Below are positions 44,046 through 54,118 of a DNA stretch of 64,000 bases, one piece after another. This DNA comes from Opitutia bacterium Tous-C4FEB. GTDB taxonomy: Bacteria; Verrucomicrobiota; Verrucomicrobiia; Opitutales; Opitutaceae. The notes beneath the pieces were generated by a model. The model did no database searches. It was not told the DNA's origin and saw only the letters and a program-made list of their open reading frames with translations. The DNA is taken from contig NEVA01000014.1 of assembly GCA_002304445.1 (NCBI GenBank), forward strand, positions 1 through 64,000, read 5' to 3'. Both the position numbers and the translations under genes were made by a program. Position 1 is the stretch's first letter; each line of letters begins with the position of its first letter.

Positions 44046-44836
44046 CGGAAAATTTTGGCGAGGGCGGGCATGAAGTCGGCCAGCGAAAAGACCAAGCCAA
44101 ACTCGATGGCGACGCGCCACAGGGCCGATTGCTTTTCGAGTTCGTCGCGCGCGGTTTCGCGATTTTCGACGGCGGTCACGGCTTCGGCAATGGTCGAGCA
44201 CAGGCAGCCGTGACGTTTCATATCGACCATGCCGCCCGGGGACATGAGCAGGCACCAGTTGATCGCAAAGCCGACGTAGATGAGGTGATTGACGCCGCGC
44301 GCGCGGCAAAGGGCGGCGAGCTGGTCGCCGTTTTCCGCGATGCCCTCGCGCTCGGCAGGCCGGGCGGTCGGGGCGAAGTCGAGGCGCGCGAAACCGGCGG
44401 CGATGTCGGCGGCGTTGTGCGGGCCGGGGGTGGCGTGGTCGTGACGAAGTTGTTGCAGCGCGTGGTAGGTCGGGTCGGGTGAAACCGGTGCGGGAGACGA
44501 GCGCGGAACCTCGCGTTGGAACCCGGGCAGATGGGAATAGTAGTCGCGCCCGCCGACCACGTGGAAAACCGGCAACGGCGAGGCGCGCACGGCGGCGAGG
44601 AGCGGCGGAAACACCTCGGTGAGGATTTGCCGGGCGCGCGGGGTGTATTCGACGGCGCGGCGCCAGCCGGGGAATTCAGAGGGTTCGCCGCAGTCCCACG
44701 CGTGCATCACCACGAGCGCGGTGTGCGCGGGAGCGAGCTCGGCATCGACCGTGTGCCAGCCGCCGTAGCCTTCGCCCGGCACCGGGCGGGCGTAGTCGGC
44801 GTTGAATTGGCGGTAGAGCCGGGCGCGGAGTTTCAC
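44042..44836 (-). CDS. Isochorismatase-family cysteine hydrolase
   Basis: A 264-residue member of the cysteine hydrolase superfamily (isochorismatase, nicotinamidase, N-carbamoylsarcosine amidase types). The first Asp is in LVVMHAWDCGE (about 42-52), and the Cys is in GFAINWCLLMSPGG (about 196), where the usual TNxCV is AINWC. The Lys between them is not obvious, since the central region lacks the common K(R)xxYSAF motif. GTG 44836 is the start, 16 bases after the symporter stop. It probably hydrolyses an amide made or used in this cluster. Confidence 0.78.
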   Translation of the reverse strand: MKLRARLYRQFNADYARPVPGEGYGGWHTVDAELAPAHTALVVMHAWDCGEPSEFPGWRRAVEYTPRARQILTEVFPPLLAAVRASPLPVFHVVGGRDYYSHLPGFQREVPRSSPAPVSPDPTYHALQQLRHDHATPGPHNAADIAAGFARLDFAPTARPAEREGIAENGDQLAALCRARGVNHLIYVGFAINWCLLMSPGGMVDMKRHGCLCSTIAEAVTAVENRETARDELEKQSALWRVAIEFGLVFSLADFMPALAKIFR

Positions 44837-44852
44837 GAGGGCGAAGGGCGGC

Positions 44853-46613
44853 TTAGGTTTTCGACCGAGAGGCGCGCCAGAGCAGGCCGCCGATGCCGAA
44901 GAGAATGACTCCGGCCACGACGTTGATGATGGGCGGAGCGAGCGGCGAAGACGGGATGAACACGCAGCCGATGAGCACGGCGCCGAGCAACACGCTCACG
45001 ATGGAGAGCATCTGGAAATCGCGGAGGCTGCCTTCCGGCTGGTTTGGGTCGATCGGCACCGGGGTGCGGAGGTCGGTGTCGAAGCGTTGGCACTCGGCGC
45101 TGCGCGGGTCGTCCGCGCGGTAAAAGAAGGCGGAGATAAAGAACACGAGCGTCGCGGCGCTGATCGCGCTCACGATGTTGCGCTCGTAGACATTGTCGGG
45201 AAACGCGTTGATCGCCATGAGGCCGAACGCGGCGACGAACGCCGCGATGCTCGACGCCATGCCGGACCACCACGGGGTCTTGCGGTAGATCATGCCGAGC
45301 AGCACGGGCATCATGAAGCCCGGGCCGGTGAGCGAGTAGTATTTCAAACCGAAGTCGAAGGCGCCGCCGGTCCTCGCGATGAAAAGGGCGGCGACGATAC
45401 CGAGCACGCCGATGACCAGCATGGTGAGCTGCGCGACGCGCATCTGGTGGGTTTCGCTGGGAGCGGAGAAGCCGGCTTTTTTGCGCAGCGGCACGTAAAT
45501 GTCGCGCGTGGTGGTGGCGGCGAGCCAGTTGAAACCGTCGCTCGCCTGCCCGAGCGTGGCGGAGAGAATGGCGGCCACCACGAAGCCGATCAGCCCGTGC
45601 GGCAGCAGCAGCAACGCGAGACTGACAAACGACGCCTCAGCGGGCGCGGCGAATTGCGGCCAGATTTCGCCGATGTTGGGGAAGATCACGCGCGCGCCCA
45701 TCACGGGCACGATCCACAACAACGGGCCGATGAAGGAGAGGCCGGCGCACAGCAGCGCCATTTTGCGCGCGCTGCGTTCGTCAGGCACGCTCTGATAGCG
45801 CTGCACCTGCCACCACGCGACGTTGTAGCCCAGCATGGTGTTGGCGGCGAAACACGCGAGAAACAGAACGGAGGCCGTTGGACCGTTGAGGCCGAAGTAG
45901 CCTGCGGGCGCTTCGTTCCAAAGGCGCACGAAGCCCGCGCCGATGCCCTCGCCTTGACCGAGGTAGCGGAAAGTGATGGGCAGAATCAGCAACGACGTGA
46001 CGAGGATAATGATGCCTTGCACGGCGTCGCTGAGGACGGCGGCCCACAAACCACCGATCACCGTGTAGATGATCATCACGGCGCCGACCGCGATCATGGT
46101 AAGTTCGAGCCCGGTGAAGGTCCAGCCGAGCACCACGTGTTGCCCCTGCGCGAAGCCAAGCGCGGTCGCGACGAAGATGCAGAGAATGTAGAGCCCTTGG
46201 CCGATACCGATCACCTGCGGCACGATGGCGGTGACCGAGTAGAAATAAGTCGTCGAAGGGGAGTAGCGCCGGGTGAGGAATTCCAGCGGCGAGTTGATGC
46301 GCGCGCGGCGCCAGCGCGACGCGAAGTAGAAGGCGCCCACGAGGTAGGCCCACGTCGCCATCGTAAACACGACGGCCGCGCCAAGGCCGTAGCGGTAGGT
46401 GAAGCCCGCGGCCGCCACGAACATGAACGCGGAAAAACCCGAAACCCAATTGGAGACCCCGGCAAGGAACCACGGGATTTTGCCCCCACCTTTAAAGTAA
46501 TCGTCGGTGTTTTTATTTTTCCGCGACGAATACCAACCCACGAAGATAACGATGCCGAAATAGAGCGCGATGAGCGCGTAGTCGGCGCTATTGACGTGGT
46601 TGAAGGCGGGCAT
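44853..46613 (-). CDS. SSS-family sodium/solute symporter
   Basis: A 586-residue sodium-solute symporter with about 14 membrane helices; it begins ADYALIALYFGIVIFVGWYSSRK-like (segment shown in part: LYFGIVIFVGW) and has the Na+-site helix AAILSATLGQASDGFNWLAAT near 350. Family members carry sugars, amino acids, sialic acid or myo-inositol. It lies between the heparinase-like gene (93-base gap) and the hydrolase gene on the same strand, so it likely imports the substrate of this cluster. Confidence 0.9.
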   Translation of the reverse strand: MPAFNHVNSADYALIALYFGIVIFVGWYSSRKNKNTDDYFKGGGKIPWFLAGVSNWVSGFSAFMFVAAAGFTYRYGLGAAVVFTMATWAYLVGAFYFASRWRRARINSPLEFLTRRYSPSTTYFYSVTAIVPQVIGIGQGLYILCIFVATALGFAQGQHVVLGWTFTGLELTMIAVGAVMIIYTVIGGLWAAVLSDAVQGIIILVTSLLILPITFRYLGQGEGIGAGFVRLWNEAPAGYFGLNGPTASVLFLACFAANTMLGYNVAWWQVQRYQSVPDERSARKMALLCAGLSFIGPLLWIVPVMGARVIFPNIGEIWPQFAAPAEASFVSLALLLLPHGLIGFVVAAILSATLGQASDGFNWLAATTTRDIYVPLRKKAGFSAPSETHQMRVAQLTMLVIGVLGIVAALFIARTGGAFDFGLKYYSLTGPGFMMPVLLGMIYRKTPWWSGMASSIAAFVAAFGLMAINAFPDNVYERNIVSAISAATLVFFISAFFYRADDPRSAECQRFDTDLRTPVPIDPNQPEGSLRDFQMLSIVSVLLGAVLIGCVFIPSSPLAPPIINVVAGVILFGIGGLLWRASRSKT

Positions 46614-46706
46614 GGGTTGCGCCCGGGTGGGCGCGAAGATCGGGCGGCGGGGCTAAGGTGCGGGAAGAGCGGTGGCGGGGCGGGCGCGGGTTCTCGTGCG
46701 CCCGGA

Positions 46707-48788
46707 TTACACCGTCGGAATTTTTCCGGCGACGGTGGTGAGCGTCGTAGTCACGGCGCGGCCGAGGTGGGTGCCGGTGATTTGCCAAGCGTCGCCGGTG
46801 CGCCGGACGTTCAGTTTGCTCGCCGCCGCGCCGGTGGGTGCGGCGGTGCAGACGGTGAGCAGCTCGTGCACGGTGGCGGCGGCCGAGACGACCTCGATAA
46901 ACGGGAATACGCCCTCGGCGGCGGGGAGTGCGAGTTGGCCGGCGGCGCAAGTGAGGGTGTTGGCGACGGTGTGCACGGTGGCCTCGGTGTGGGCGAGGGG
47001 GCGGGCGATGCGGAACGAGGCGCCGTCGGCGCGGGTGGTCGCGCGCCCGTCGTCATTGAAGGCTTGGAAGCGCGCCTGCATGGGCTGGGCGGTCGCGAGT
47101 TTGACGCGATCGAGGACGATGAGGACGTCGGGCTTTAAAAATAGGAGCGTGCGTTCGACGAGTTGCACGTCGGGGTTGACGAGCTGGTAGGCTTCGGTGG
47201 CGTCGCTCGTGACGAGCGTCCATTGCGGACCCGCTTTGAACGAGGTGACGCGCGCGTGAGACCACGAGGCGTTGGTGCCCTCACGGCCGTCGTGGTATTG
47301 GTGGCCCTTACCGTTGATGAGCACGGCGGTGTGAGCCTCGGTCTGGCGCAGCAGCCAGCGCGGCAAGGTGGCCGAATAGCCGGCCCCGAAGGGATCATGA
47401 AAGAGACGCTCGCCGTGGGCTTTGAAGATGACGCTGTTGCGGTCGGCATGTTCGTGGTTGCCCGGGCCGCCGCTGCGGAAGGCAATGACGGTATCCGCGG
47501 GTTTCCAGCCCGTGCGCGTGACCACCCAGTCGTTGCTCATGCGCACATCGTGCAGGGCGGCGGTCGGTGCGAGGGTCTCGGCGTCGGGTTGATACCACGC
47601 GGCGGCTTGAATCATTCGAAGGGCGCCGACGTGTTTGGCGACGTGGCGGCTGAGAGGGTCATTGGCGGTGCCGCCGACCCAAGCGGCGATGGAGGCGTCG
47701 ATCCGGGTCGCGGCGTCGCAAAAGTTTACGACGTCAAATGTGGGCTCGTAGCCCGACTTCGGCGCGGTGTTTTGCGCGGTAACCGGGTTTTTACTGTCGA
47801 TCGGTTCGGCGGCGCAGGGCATGGCCATCGCGAGCGCGTAGCGGACCGTGCCCGGGTAGTTGATGAGTTTGCGATCGTCGAGGCCGAGCCGGCGGTAGAT
47901 GGCCTCGGCGAGCATCGCGAGGTGGGAGGTGGTGTAGCCCCAATAGCCCACGCCCTCGTCGAAGGAGCCATCGGCACCATACATCGTCGCGAAGGCCTGG
48001 GCGCTCTGCCGCGACATTTCGAGCCACTTTTGGGCTTCGGGGTGGCGACCTTGGAACCAAACGGCGGCGAGGCCGAGGCCGCAGGTGGGGATGATTTTGA
48101 GATTCGTGGAGTTGAGAATCAACGGCCAGCGGCTCAGATCGAAACGGAATTGATAATCATCCTCGGGATCGAAACCCCAGCCCTGCACGCGATCCGGAAA
48201 TTTCATGCCGTAAAGGGTGCGGTAACACGCGGGCGCGCCCTCGCCGGCGATCTTGGCTTCTACGGCGGTCACGAGCTCGGCCGGGACTTTATCCCCGAGC
48301 CAGTCGAGGGCGTAGCAACACGCGATGGTCGCCTCGGGGGCGCGTTGGAGGCCGATGGTGTGTTTGCCGCCCTCTAGAAAGTAGTCCCAGCGCTTGTAGT
48401 CGCACAGGCGGCGCAGCGCGAGCAGGGCGAGGTCGAGTTGGCGAGGATCGCTCCACACGGCGAAAGCAAAGGCGCTGCGCTCGACGATTCTCCACGCGCG
48501 CATGAAATCGGCGACGTGGTTGTTGAGGCGGAGTTCTTCGCGGAGGAATTTGGTGTCGGCGGCGAAATCGACGTTGAGCAACTGGCCGCGGATGTCGGCC
48601 AGGCGGGGGAGTTCAAGGTTGGCCCGGATGCGGGGCAGGTCGGACGGGGCGAAGAGCAGGCCCTTTTGCGTGGGCGCGCCGGCCAGGTTGGCGCCGCCGG
48701 TCTCTGCTGCGCCGAGTGGCCAGCGGGCGAGTGGGAGGGCGGTAGCGATGACGGCGGAAGCTTTGAGGAAGGTGCGACGGGTGGACAT
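46707..48788 (-). CDS. Heparinase II/III-like protein with Tat signal
   Basis: A 693-residue protein with twin-arginine signal (STRRTFLKAS at 2-11). Residues about 30-390 form a helical toroid (GSFDEGVGYWGYTTSHLA near 275), followed by a beta-sandwich with the family motif GNHEHADRNS near 443-452, where His is implicated in catalysis in polysaccharide lyases (PL12/PL21-type). It would be exported folded and cleave a uronic-acid-containing polymer; cofactor binding is not obvious. ATG 48788 is chosen because it places the Tat signal first. Confidence 0.85.
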   Translation of the reverse strand: MSTRRTFLKASAVIATALPLARWPLGAAETGGANLAGAPTQKGLLFAPSDLPRIRANLELPRLADIRGQLLNVDFAADTKFLREELRLNNHVADFMRAWRIVERSAFAFAVWSDPRQLDLALLALRRLCDYKRWDYFLEGGKHTIGLQRAPEATIACCYALDWLGDKVPAELVTAVEAKIAGEGAPACYRTLYGMKFPDRVQGWGFDPEDDYQFRFDLSRWPLILNSTNLKIIPTCGLGLAAVWFQGRHPEAQKWLEMSRQSAQAFATMYGADGSFDEGVGYWGYTTSHLAMLAEAIYRRLGLDDRKLINYPGTVRYALAMAMPCAAEPIDSKNPVTAQNTAPKSGYEPTFDVVNFCDAATRIDASIAAWVGGTANDPLSRHVAKHVGALRMIQAAAWYQPDAETLAPTAALHDVRMSNDWVVTRTGWKPADTVIAFRSGGPGNHEHADRNSVIFKAHGERLFHDPFGAGYSATLPRWLLRQTEAHTAVLINGKGHQYHDGREGTNASWSHARVTSFKAGPQWTLVTSDATEAYQLVNPDVQLVERTLLFLKPDVLIVLDRVKLATAQPMQARFQAFNDDGRATTRADGASFRIARPLAHTEATVHTVANTLTCAAGQLALPAAEGVFPFIEVVSAAATVHELLTVCTAAPTGAAASKLNVRRTGDAWQITGTHLGRAVTTTLTTVAGKIPTV

Positions 48789-49171
48789 GGTAGGCGTGGG
48801 GAATTCGGGAGGGAGGAAGCGAGGGGAGGAATTCGAAGGGCAGAAGTGCGGCAGGGTGGGCCCGGGCAGCCCGCTTGCGGGCCCGAGATGGAGCTCGCTC
48901 GTTAGAGCGGGTATCAAGTGTTTGGGGCCGTCAAGGTCAGCCAAAGTGGATCGGCTAAATAAGTCGATTGGGCCAGGCGAGGGCCCCGGGCGCGGCAAAG
49001 CCGAATCAAATCCGGGCGAGGGAACTTCGATGGGCGGTTGCGGTGGGCGTCGATCCCCACTGCGGCGGAGCGGAGTCTGGGCGCGAAACCGCTTAACTAA
49101 TTCTTTTCGGGCTCAGATCCACCACGAGCCCTGTGACGACTACGATCTTTCCGGTCTGAGGTCGGTTCAGG
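48789..49171. other. Gene-free region with a LacI-like half-palindrome and small dyad
   Basis: No gene is credible in these 383 bases. GAAACCGCTTAAC at 49085-49097 resembles LacI/GalR-type operators (AAN-CG-NTT core), and GGGCTC (49109-49114) pairs with GAGCCC (49126-49131). The region is the leader of the heparinase-like gene and the tail of the efflux operon, so the hairpin may be a termination signal of the latter, though no T run follows. Confidence 0.35.
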
Positions 49172-49369
49172 CTACGTTTTGCTTTTGGGGCGGGCGCAGG
49201 TGCTCAGGCCGAAGGGCAGGTAGGCGGGGCAGAAGCGGAACGTGGCGGTGAGCAAGGGCACGAAGCCGATGAGTCCGAACCAGGATTGGTAGTAGTAACC
49301 GGCGCCGAGGATGGCGAGGCCGGCGATGATGCGGAGGATGCGGTCGATGGAGCCAACGTTGGGTTTCAT
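49172..49369 (-). CDS. DUF2892 (YgaP-type) inner-membrane protein, copy 2
   Basis: A 65-residue DUF2892 protein: basic start NVGSIDRILRIIAGLA, two membrane helices and the CPAYLPFGLSTC end with two Cys. The domain is the membrane part of the E. coli rhodanese YgaP. It is the last gene of the efflux operon, 45 bases after the rhodanese stop, so together the two recreate a split YgaP. Confidence 0.88.
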   Translation of the reverse strand: MKPNVGSIDRILRIIAGLAILGAGYYYQSWFGLIGFVPLLTATFRFCPAYLPFGLSTCARPKSKT

Positions 49370-49414
49370 GGGAGCCTTTTGGTTTTTGGAGACGATGGGG
49401 GAGACGCGGAAAAA

Positions 49415-49786
49415 TCAGCGGGCCGGTGGCTTCACGAGGGGCCAATCGGCGTTGAGCCAGTCGGTGAGGCCGCCGGTGTTGGCGACTTTGAAGCCCTCGG
49501 CGGCGAGGAGCTTGGCGGCGATGCCGGCGCGGCCGCCGACGGCGCAATAGATGAACAGTTGGCGTTGGCCGGCGCGGGCGAGAAACGGGGCCCATTGGGT
49601 GCGGGCGCCTTGGAGCTCGCTGAGCGGGAGAAGGGCGGCGTGTTGGGCGACGCCGCCGGTCCACTCGCGGGCTTCGCGGACATCAATGAGCAGGGCTTCG
49701 CCAGCGTGGATGCGGGCGGCGCAGTCGGCGGGCGTGAGGCGGGGGACCGGCGTGAGCATGGCTTTGAAGAATTTCAGCGGGTTCAT
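49415..49786 (-). CDS. Rhodanese-domain sulfurtransferase
   Basis: A 123-residue cytoplasmic rhodanese: [10 protein letters not shown] near residue 33 and active-site loop [10 protein letters not shown] with Cys near 78, ending in the Trp-Leu segment TDWLNADWP. No signal peptide. ATG 49786 overlaps the RND pump stop by ATGA, so it is translationally coupled to the pump. Such rhodaneses handle sulfane sulfur; coupling to a pump is unusual and is discussed as a finding. Confidence 0.88.
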   Translation of the reverse strand: MNPLKFFKAMLTPVPRLTPADCAARIHAGEALLIDVREAREWTGGVAQHAALLPLSELQGARTQWAPFLARAGQRQLFIYCAVGGRAGIAAKLLAAEGFKVANTGGLTDWLNADWPLVKPPAR

Positions 49787-52700
49787 GAAACGGTGGGCGT
49801 ATCGGCGGTGGGCGCGGGGGCGGCAGTGACCGGGGCCTCGTCGTGGTTGGCCATGTAGTAGAGGACGGGCACGGCCATGCGGCTGATGAGCAGGGATGCG
49901 ATTTCGCCAGCCATGAGACTGATGGCGAGGCCCTGGAAAATCGGGTCGGCGAGGATGACGCTCGCGCCGATCACCACGGCGAGGGCGGTGAGCAGCATCG
50001 GGCGGAAGCGCACGGCGCCGGCCTCGACGACGGCGTCGCGGAGCGAGAGACCGTGGGCGCGGCGCAGCTCGATGAAATCGACGAGGATGATGGAATTGCG
50101 GACGACGATGCCGGCGCCGGCCATGAATCCGATCATCGACGTCGCGGTGAAAAACGCGCCCATCGCCCAGTGCGCGGGCAAGATGCCGATGAGGGAAAAC
50201 GGAATCGCGGCCATCACGACGAGCGGCGTGACGTAGCTCTTGAACCAGCCGACCATGAGCAGCGCGATGAGCACGAGCACGGCGGCGAAGGCGAGGCCGA
50301 GGTCGCGAAAGACCTCGAGCGTGATGTGCCATTCGCCGTCCCATTTGAGGGCGGGCGTGAGGTCGTCGAAGGGTTGGTTGAGGTGATAGATCGGGAGCTC
50401 GGCGGCGGTGGCGCCGAAGGTGCGGGCGTCGATTTTTTGGATTTCCCGGTGCATCGTGAAGAGCGCGTAGGCGGGGCTCTCGACCACGCCGGCGACATCG
50501 GCGGTGACGTAGGTGACGGGCTTGAGATTCTTGCGGTAGAGATTGCGCCCGCCGGTGGTGCGTTCGACGCGGACGAGTTCGGAGAGAGGGACGAGCGGCG
50601 CGGCGGGGTTGAGGTCGGCGCGGACGTTGAGGGCGAGGACGGCGGCGGGTTGCGCGCGGTCGGCGACGGGGACGTCGAAGATGATGGGCAAGTCTTCGCG
50701 CTCGCTGGGCAGACGGAGGAGATCGACGGCGCTGCCCTGGGTGGCGAGGGCGAGGGTCTGGTTGATCGCGGCGACGCTCACGCCGTGCAGGGCGGCTTTC
50801 TCGCGGTCGATGACGTAGCGGATTTTGGGTTGGTCGGCCTCGACGAACCAATCGACGTCCACGGCGCCGGGCGTGCGCTCGATGATGGCGCGGACGGCGG
50901 TGGCGAGGGCGAGACGTTGCGGTTCGGAGGGGCCGTAGATCTCGGCGACGATGGATTGGAGAACGGGCGGGCCGGGCGGGACCTCGGAAACGGCGACGGC
51001 GGCGCCGTAGCTTTGGGCGATGGCGGCGACGCGGGGGCGCAGGCGCTTGGCGATGGCGTGGCTTTGATCGGAGCGTTCGCCCTTGCCGACGAGGTTGACC
51101 TGGATGTCGGCGACGTTGGGGCCGCGGCGGAGGAAGGAGTGGCGGACGAGGCCGTTGAAATTAAACGGGGCGGAGGTGCCGGCGTAGATTTGGAAGTCGC
51201 GAACCTCGGGCTCGGTGCGGATGGCGGCAGCCATCTCGGAGGCGATGCGGGTGGTTTGTTCGAGGGTGGTGCCCTCGGGGGTGTTGAGGACGATCTGGAA
51301 CTCCGACTTGTTGTCGAAGGGGAGCATCTTGATCGTGACGGCGCCGAAGAGGACGAAGGCGACGGAGGCGAGCAGCAGGCCGACGATGCCGGCGAGGAAC
51401 GTCCAACGCCAGCGGGGGCGGTCGAGCAGCGGATCCATGATGCGGTGGTAGAGCCGCGTAAACCAATCGGACGGCGCGTGGTCGTGATCGTGGGCGGCGC
51501 CGGCGAGGGAAGCGGCGCGGCGGCGGAGGACGCGGATGGCGGCCCACGGCGTGACGGTGAAAGCGATCACGAGGGAGAAGAGCATCGCGGCGGTGGAGCC
51601 GATCGGAATCGGCCGCATGTAGGGGCCCATGAGCCCGCCGACGAAGGCCATGGGGAGAATCGCGGCGATGACGGCCCACGTGGCGAGGATCGTGGGGTTG
51701 CCCACTTCGTCCACGGCGGCGAGGGCGAGCTCGCTCAGGGATTTCTTCTCGGCGCCGGGGAGACGAGTGTGGCGGACGATGTTTTCGACGACGACGATGG
51801 CGTCGTCCACGAGGATGCCGATGGAGAAGATCAGCGCGAAGAGCGTGATCCGGTTGAGCGTGTAACCGTAGAGGTAGAAAACGAGGAGCGTGAGCGCGAG
51901 GGTCGCGGGGATGGCGAGCAGGACGACGAGGGATTCGCGCCAGCCGAGGAAGATGAGGATGAGGATCGCGACGCCGAAGACGGCGATGCCCATGTGGAGG
52001 AGAAGCTCGTTGCTCTTCTCGGCGGCGGTGTGGCCGTAGTCGCGCGTGATCGTGACGGTGACGGCGGCGGGGAGGAGCGTGCCGCGGAGGGTGTCGACCT
52101 TGGCGAGGGCGGCATTGACGACGTCGATGGCGTTGGCGCCGGGGCGCTTGGCGAGGCTGATGGTGACGGCGGGCTGAAGGTCGGTGCGCGCGGAGCCGTG
52201 GAGGACGTAGTCGGCGGGTTCCACGCCGGAGTCGGTGATCGTGGCGACGTCGCGGAGATAGATCGGCGTGCCGGCGTGGGTGCCGACGATGACGGCGCCG
52301 ACATCGGCGGTGTCGCGGAGGAAGGTGCCGGTTTCGAGGAGGAACTCGGTGTTGGCAAACGGGCGGGAGCCGGCCTGGAGGGAGCGGTTGGCGGCCTGGA
52401 GGGCGGGGGCGAGTTGGGCGACGGTGAGACTGCGGGCGGCGAGGGCGGCGGGGTCGAGCTGGACGCGGACGGCGCGGCGGACGCCGCCGATGACGGTGGT
52501 CTCGGCGACCTGCGGGACGGTCTTGAGGGCGTCGTCGACTTGGGCGGCGAGCCGGCGCAGGGCGAGGTGATCGTAAGTCGCGCTGGAGAGCGTGAGCGCG
52601 AGGATGGGGACATCGTCGATCGTGAGCGGTTTGACGAGCGGCGCGGCGACGCCGGGCGGGAGGCGGTCGAGGTTGGCCTGGAGCCGCTGGTTGAGGCGGA

Positions 52701-53067
52701 CGAGGGCGGGCTCGATCTCGGTGCCGACCTTGTAGCGCACGATGATGGTGCTGAGGCCGGGGCTGGAGGTGGAGTAGAGGTATTCGACGCCGGGGATTTC
52801 CCAGAGAAGTTTTTCGAGGGGGCGGGTGAGGCGGTTTTCGATCTCGGCGGGGGTGGCACCGGGGAGGACGCTGAAAACGTCGATCATCGGGACGTTGATC
52901 TGAGGCTCCTCCTCGCGGGGGAGCATCAAGATCGAAAACGCACCGAGCAGAATCGACGCGAGAACGATGATCGGCGTGAGCTTCGACGTGGCGAAGACGG
53001 CGGCGAGGCGGCCGGCGAAACCGTAGACGGCCGGCGCGGCGGGAGGAGTGGAGGCGGGGGAACTCAC
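49783..53067 (-). CDS. RND-family efflux pump, AcrB-like
   Basis: A 1094-residue RND permease with the normal two-fold repeat of 12 helices and two large periplasmic loops. Seen are [11 protein letters not shown] near 50, the proton-relay Asp pair in [14 protein letters not shown] (about 412-425), and the late helices with [15 protein letters not shown]. The sequence is of the heavy-metal/small-molecule type (HAE1-like) rather than CusA because Met-rich clusters are absent. GTG 53067 overlaps the adaptor stop; it forms a tripartite pump with the adaptor and TolC genes. Confidence 0.93.
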   Translation of the reverse strand: MSSPASTPPAAPAVYGFAGRLAAVFATSKLTPIIVLASILLGAFSILMLPREEEPQINVPMIDVFSVLPGATPAEIENRLTRPLEKLLWEIPGVEYLYSTSSPGLSTIIVRYKVGTEIEPALVRLNQRLQANLDRLPPGVAAPLVKPLTIDDVPILALTLSSATYDHLALRRLAAQVDDALKTVPQVAETTVIGGVRRAVRVQLDPAALAARSLTVAQLAPALQAANRSLQAGSRPFANTEFLLETGTFLRDTADVGAVIVGTHAGTPIYLRDVATITDSGVEPADYVLHGSARTDLQPAVTISLAKRPGANAIDVVNAALAKVDTLRGTLLPAAVTVTITRDYGHTAAEKSNELLLHMGIAVFGVAILILIFLGWRESLVVLLAIPATLALTLLVFYLYGYTLNRITLFALIFSIGILVDDAIVVVENIVRHTRLPGAEKKSLSELALAAVDEVGNPTILATWAVIAAILPMAFVGGLMGPYMRPIPIGSTAAMLFSLVIAFTVTPWAAIRVLRRRAASLAGAAHDHDHAPSDWFTRLYHRIMDPLLDRPRWRWTFLAGIVGLLLASVAFVLFGAVTIKMLPFDNKSEFQIVLNTPEGTTLEQTTRIASEMAAAIRTEPEVRDFQIYAGTSAPFNFNGLVRHSFLRRGPNVADIQVNLVGKGERSDQSHAIAKRLRPRVAAIAQSYGAAVAVSEVPPGPPVLQSIVAEIYGPSEPQRLALATAVRAIIERTPGAVDVDWFVEADQPKIRYVIDREKAALHGVSVAAINQTLALATQGSAVDLLRLPSEREDLPIIFDVPVADRAQPAAVLALNVRADLNPAAPLVPLSELVRVERTTGGRNLYRKNLKPVTYVTADVAGVVESPAYALFTMHREIQKIDARTFGATAAELPIYHLNQPFDDLTPALKWDGEWHITLEVFRDLGLAFAAVLVLIALLMVGWFKSYVTPLVVMAAIPFSLIGILPAHWAMGAFFTATSMIGFMAGAGIVVRNSIILVDFIELRRAHGLSLRDAVVEAGAVRFRPMLLTALAVVIGASVILADPIFQGLAISLMAGEIASLLISRMAVPVLYYMANHDEAPVTAAPAPTADTPTVS

Positions 53068-54107
53068 GGGAGGATCGCGAGGGTTTGGCCTTCGCGGAGG
53101 GTGGCGGGCGGGGCGATCACGACGCGTTCGCCGTCATCGAGGCCGGCGAGGATTTCGACGCGGTCGGCGCGGGTGGCGCCGGATTTGACGAGGCGGAGGA
53201 CGGCGCGGTTGTCGGCGCCGACGACAAAGACGCGCTCCATCTGGCCGAGGGTGGACAAGGCGGCGGCCGGGATGAGGAGCGTGGGCCGGGCCGGGCCGGC
53301 GACGAGGACGCGGACGAACTGGCCGGAGCGCACGGCGGTGCCGGCGGGCACGGTGAGTTTCGCGAGCACGCTGCGGGCGCCGGGATCGGCGGCGGAGGAG
53401 AGCTCGGCGAGCACGGCGGGGAACGTCAGGCCCGAGGCGGGAACGGCGACGGTGAGCGTGGCGCCGGGGCGGAGGGTGGCCGCGAAGGCGTCGGGCAAGG
53501 CGGCCTCGACTTGGAACGCATCGGTGCCCTCGAGCTCAATCAGCGGTAGGCCCGGGGTGGCGAGATCGCCGGCCTGCACGAAGGTGCGGGCGATGACGCC
53601 GGCGAACGGCGCGCGGAGCGTGGCGTAGCCGAGCATGACCTCGGCCTCGCGCACCTGGGCCTCGACCCCGGCGAAGCGGTCTTCGAGGCCGCGCACGAGA
53701 TCGGCGGTGCTGGCGTTTTTCGTGAGGAGCGCACGCTCGCGGTCGAGGTCGCGGCGGACGGCGTTGAGTTGGGAGCGGGCTTGCAGGAGGCGGGCGTTGA
53801 CCTCGCCCGCGGAGATTTTGGCGAGGAGGTCACCGGCGGCGACACGTTGGCCGAGGGTGACGGGAAACTCGTCGAGATTGCCCATGACCTTGGCGGCGAG
53901 CTGGGCGCGGCGGAGCGGGCGAACGGTGCCGGCGATCTCGGTGGCGGCCGGGAGCTGCTCGAGGCGGACCGGGGCGACGCGGACCTGGGCGGGGGCGAGG
54001 GCCGCGGCGGGATCGGCGACGGGGGCGGCGGGTTTGCCGCAGCCGGCGAGGAACGCGAAGGCGGCGACGGAAACGATGGCGAACGGGGAGTGGTGGGCGG
54101 ACGACAT
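53064..54107 (-). CDS. RND periplasmic adaptor (membrane fusion) lipoprotein
   Basis: A 347-residue adaptor with lipobox LAGC (residue 23), the lipoyl-like strand [20 protein letters not shown], a coiled-coil hairpin around 100-160 and the barrel strand [13 protein letters not shown]. It joins the RND pump to TolC. ATG 54107 is used instead of the in-frame TTG at 54122. It begins 11 bases after the TolC stop. Confidence 0.9.
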   Translation of the reverse strand: MSSAHHSPFAIVSVAAFAFLAGCGKPAAPVADPAAALAPAQVRVAPVRLEQLPAATEIAGTVRPLRRAQLAAKVMGNLDEFPVTLGQRVAAGDLLAKISAGEVNARLLQARSQLNAVRRDLDRERALLTKNASTADLVRGLEDRFAGVEAQVREAEVMLGYATLRAPFAGVIARTFVQAGDLATPGLPLIELEGTDAFQVEAALPDAFAATLRPGATLTVAVPASGLTFPAVLAELSSAADPGARSVLAKLTVPAGTAVRSGQFVRVLVAGPARPTLLIPAAALSTLGQMERVFVVGADNRAVLRLVKSGATRADRVEILAGLDDGERVVIAPPATLREGQTLAILP

Positions 54108-54118
54108 GGGAAAAGAGA

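Noticed and set aside
49843..53628. A 1261-codon plus-strand frame opposite the RND pump and adaptor
   Set aside because: The pump and adaptor genes on the minus strand are unmistakable; the antisense product is Asp/Gly/Glu-rich filler without start signal.
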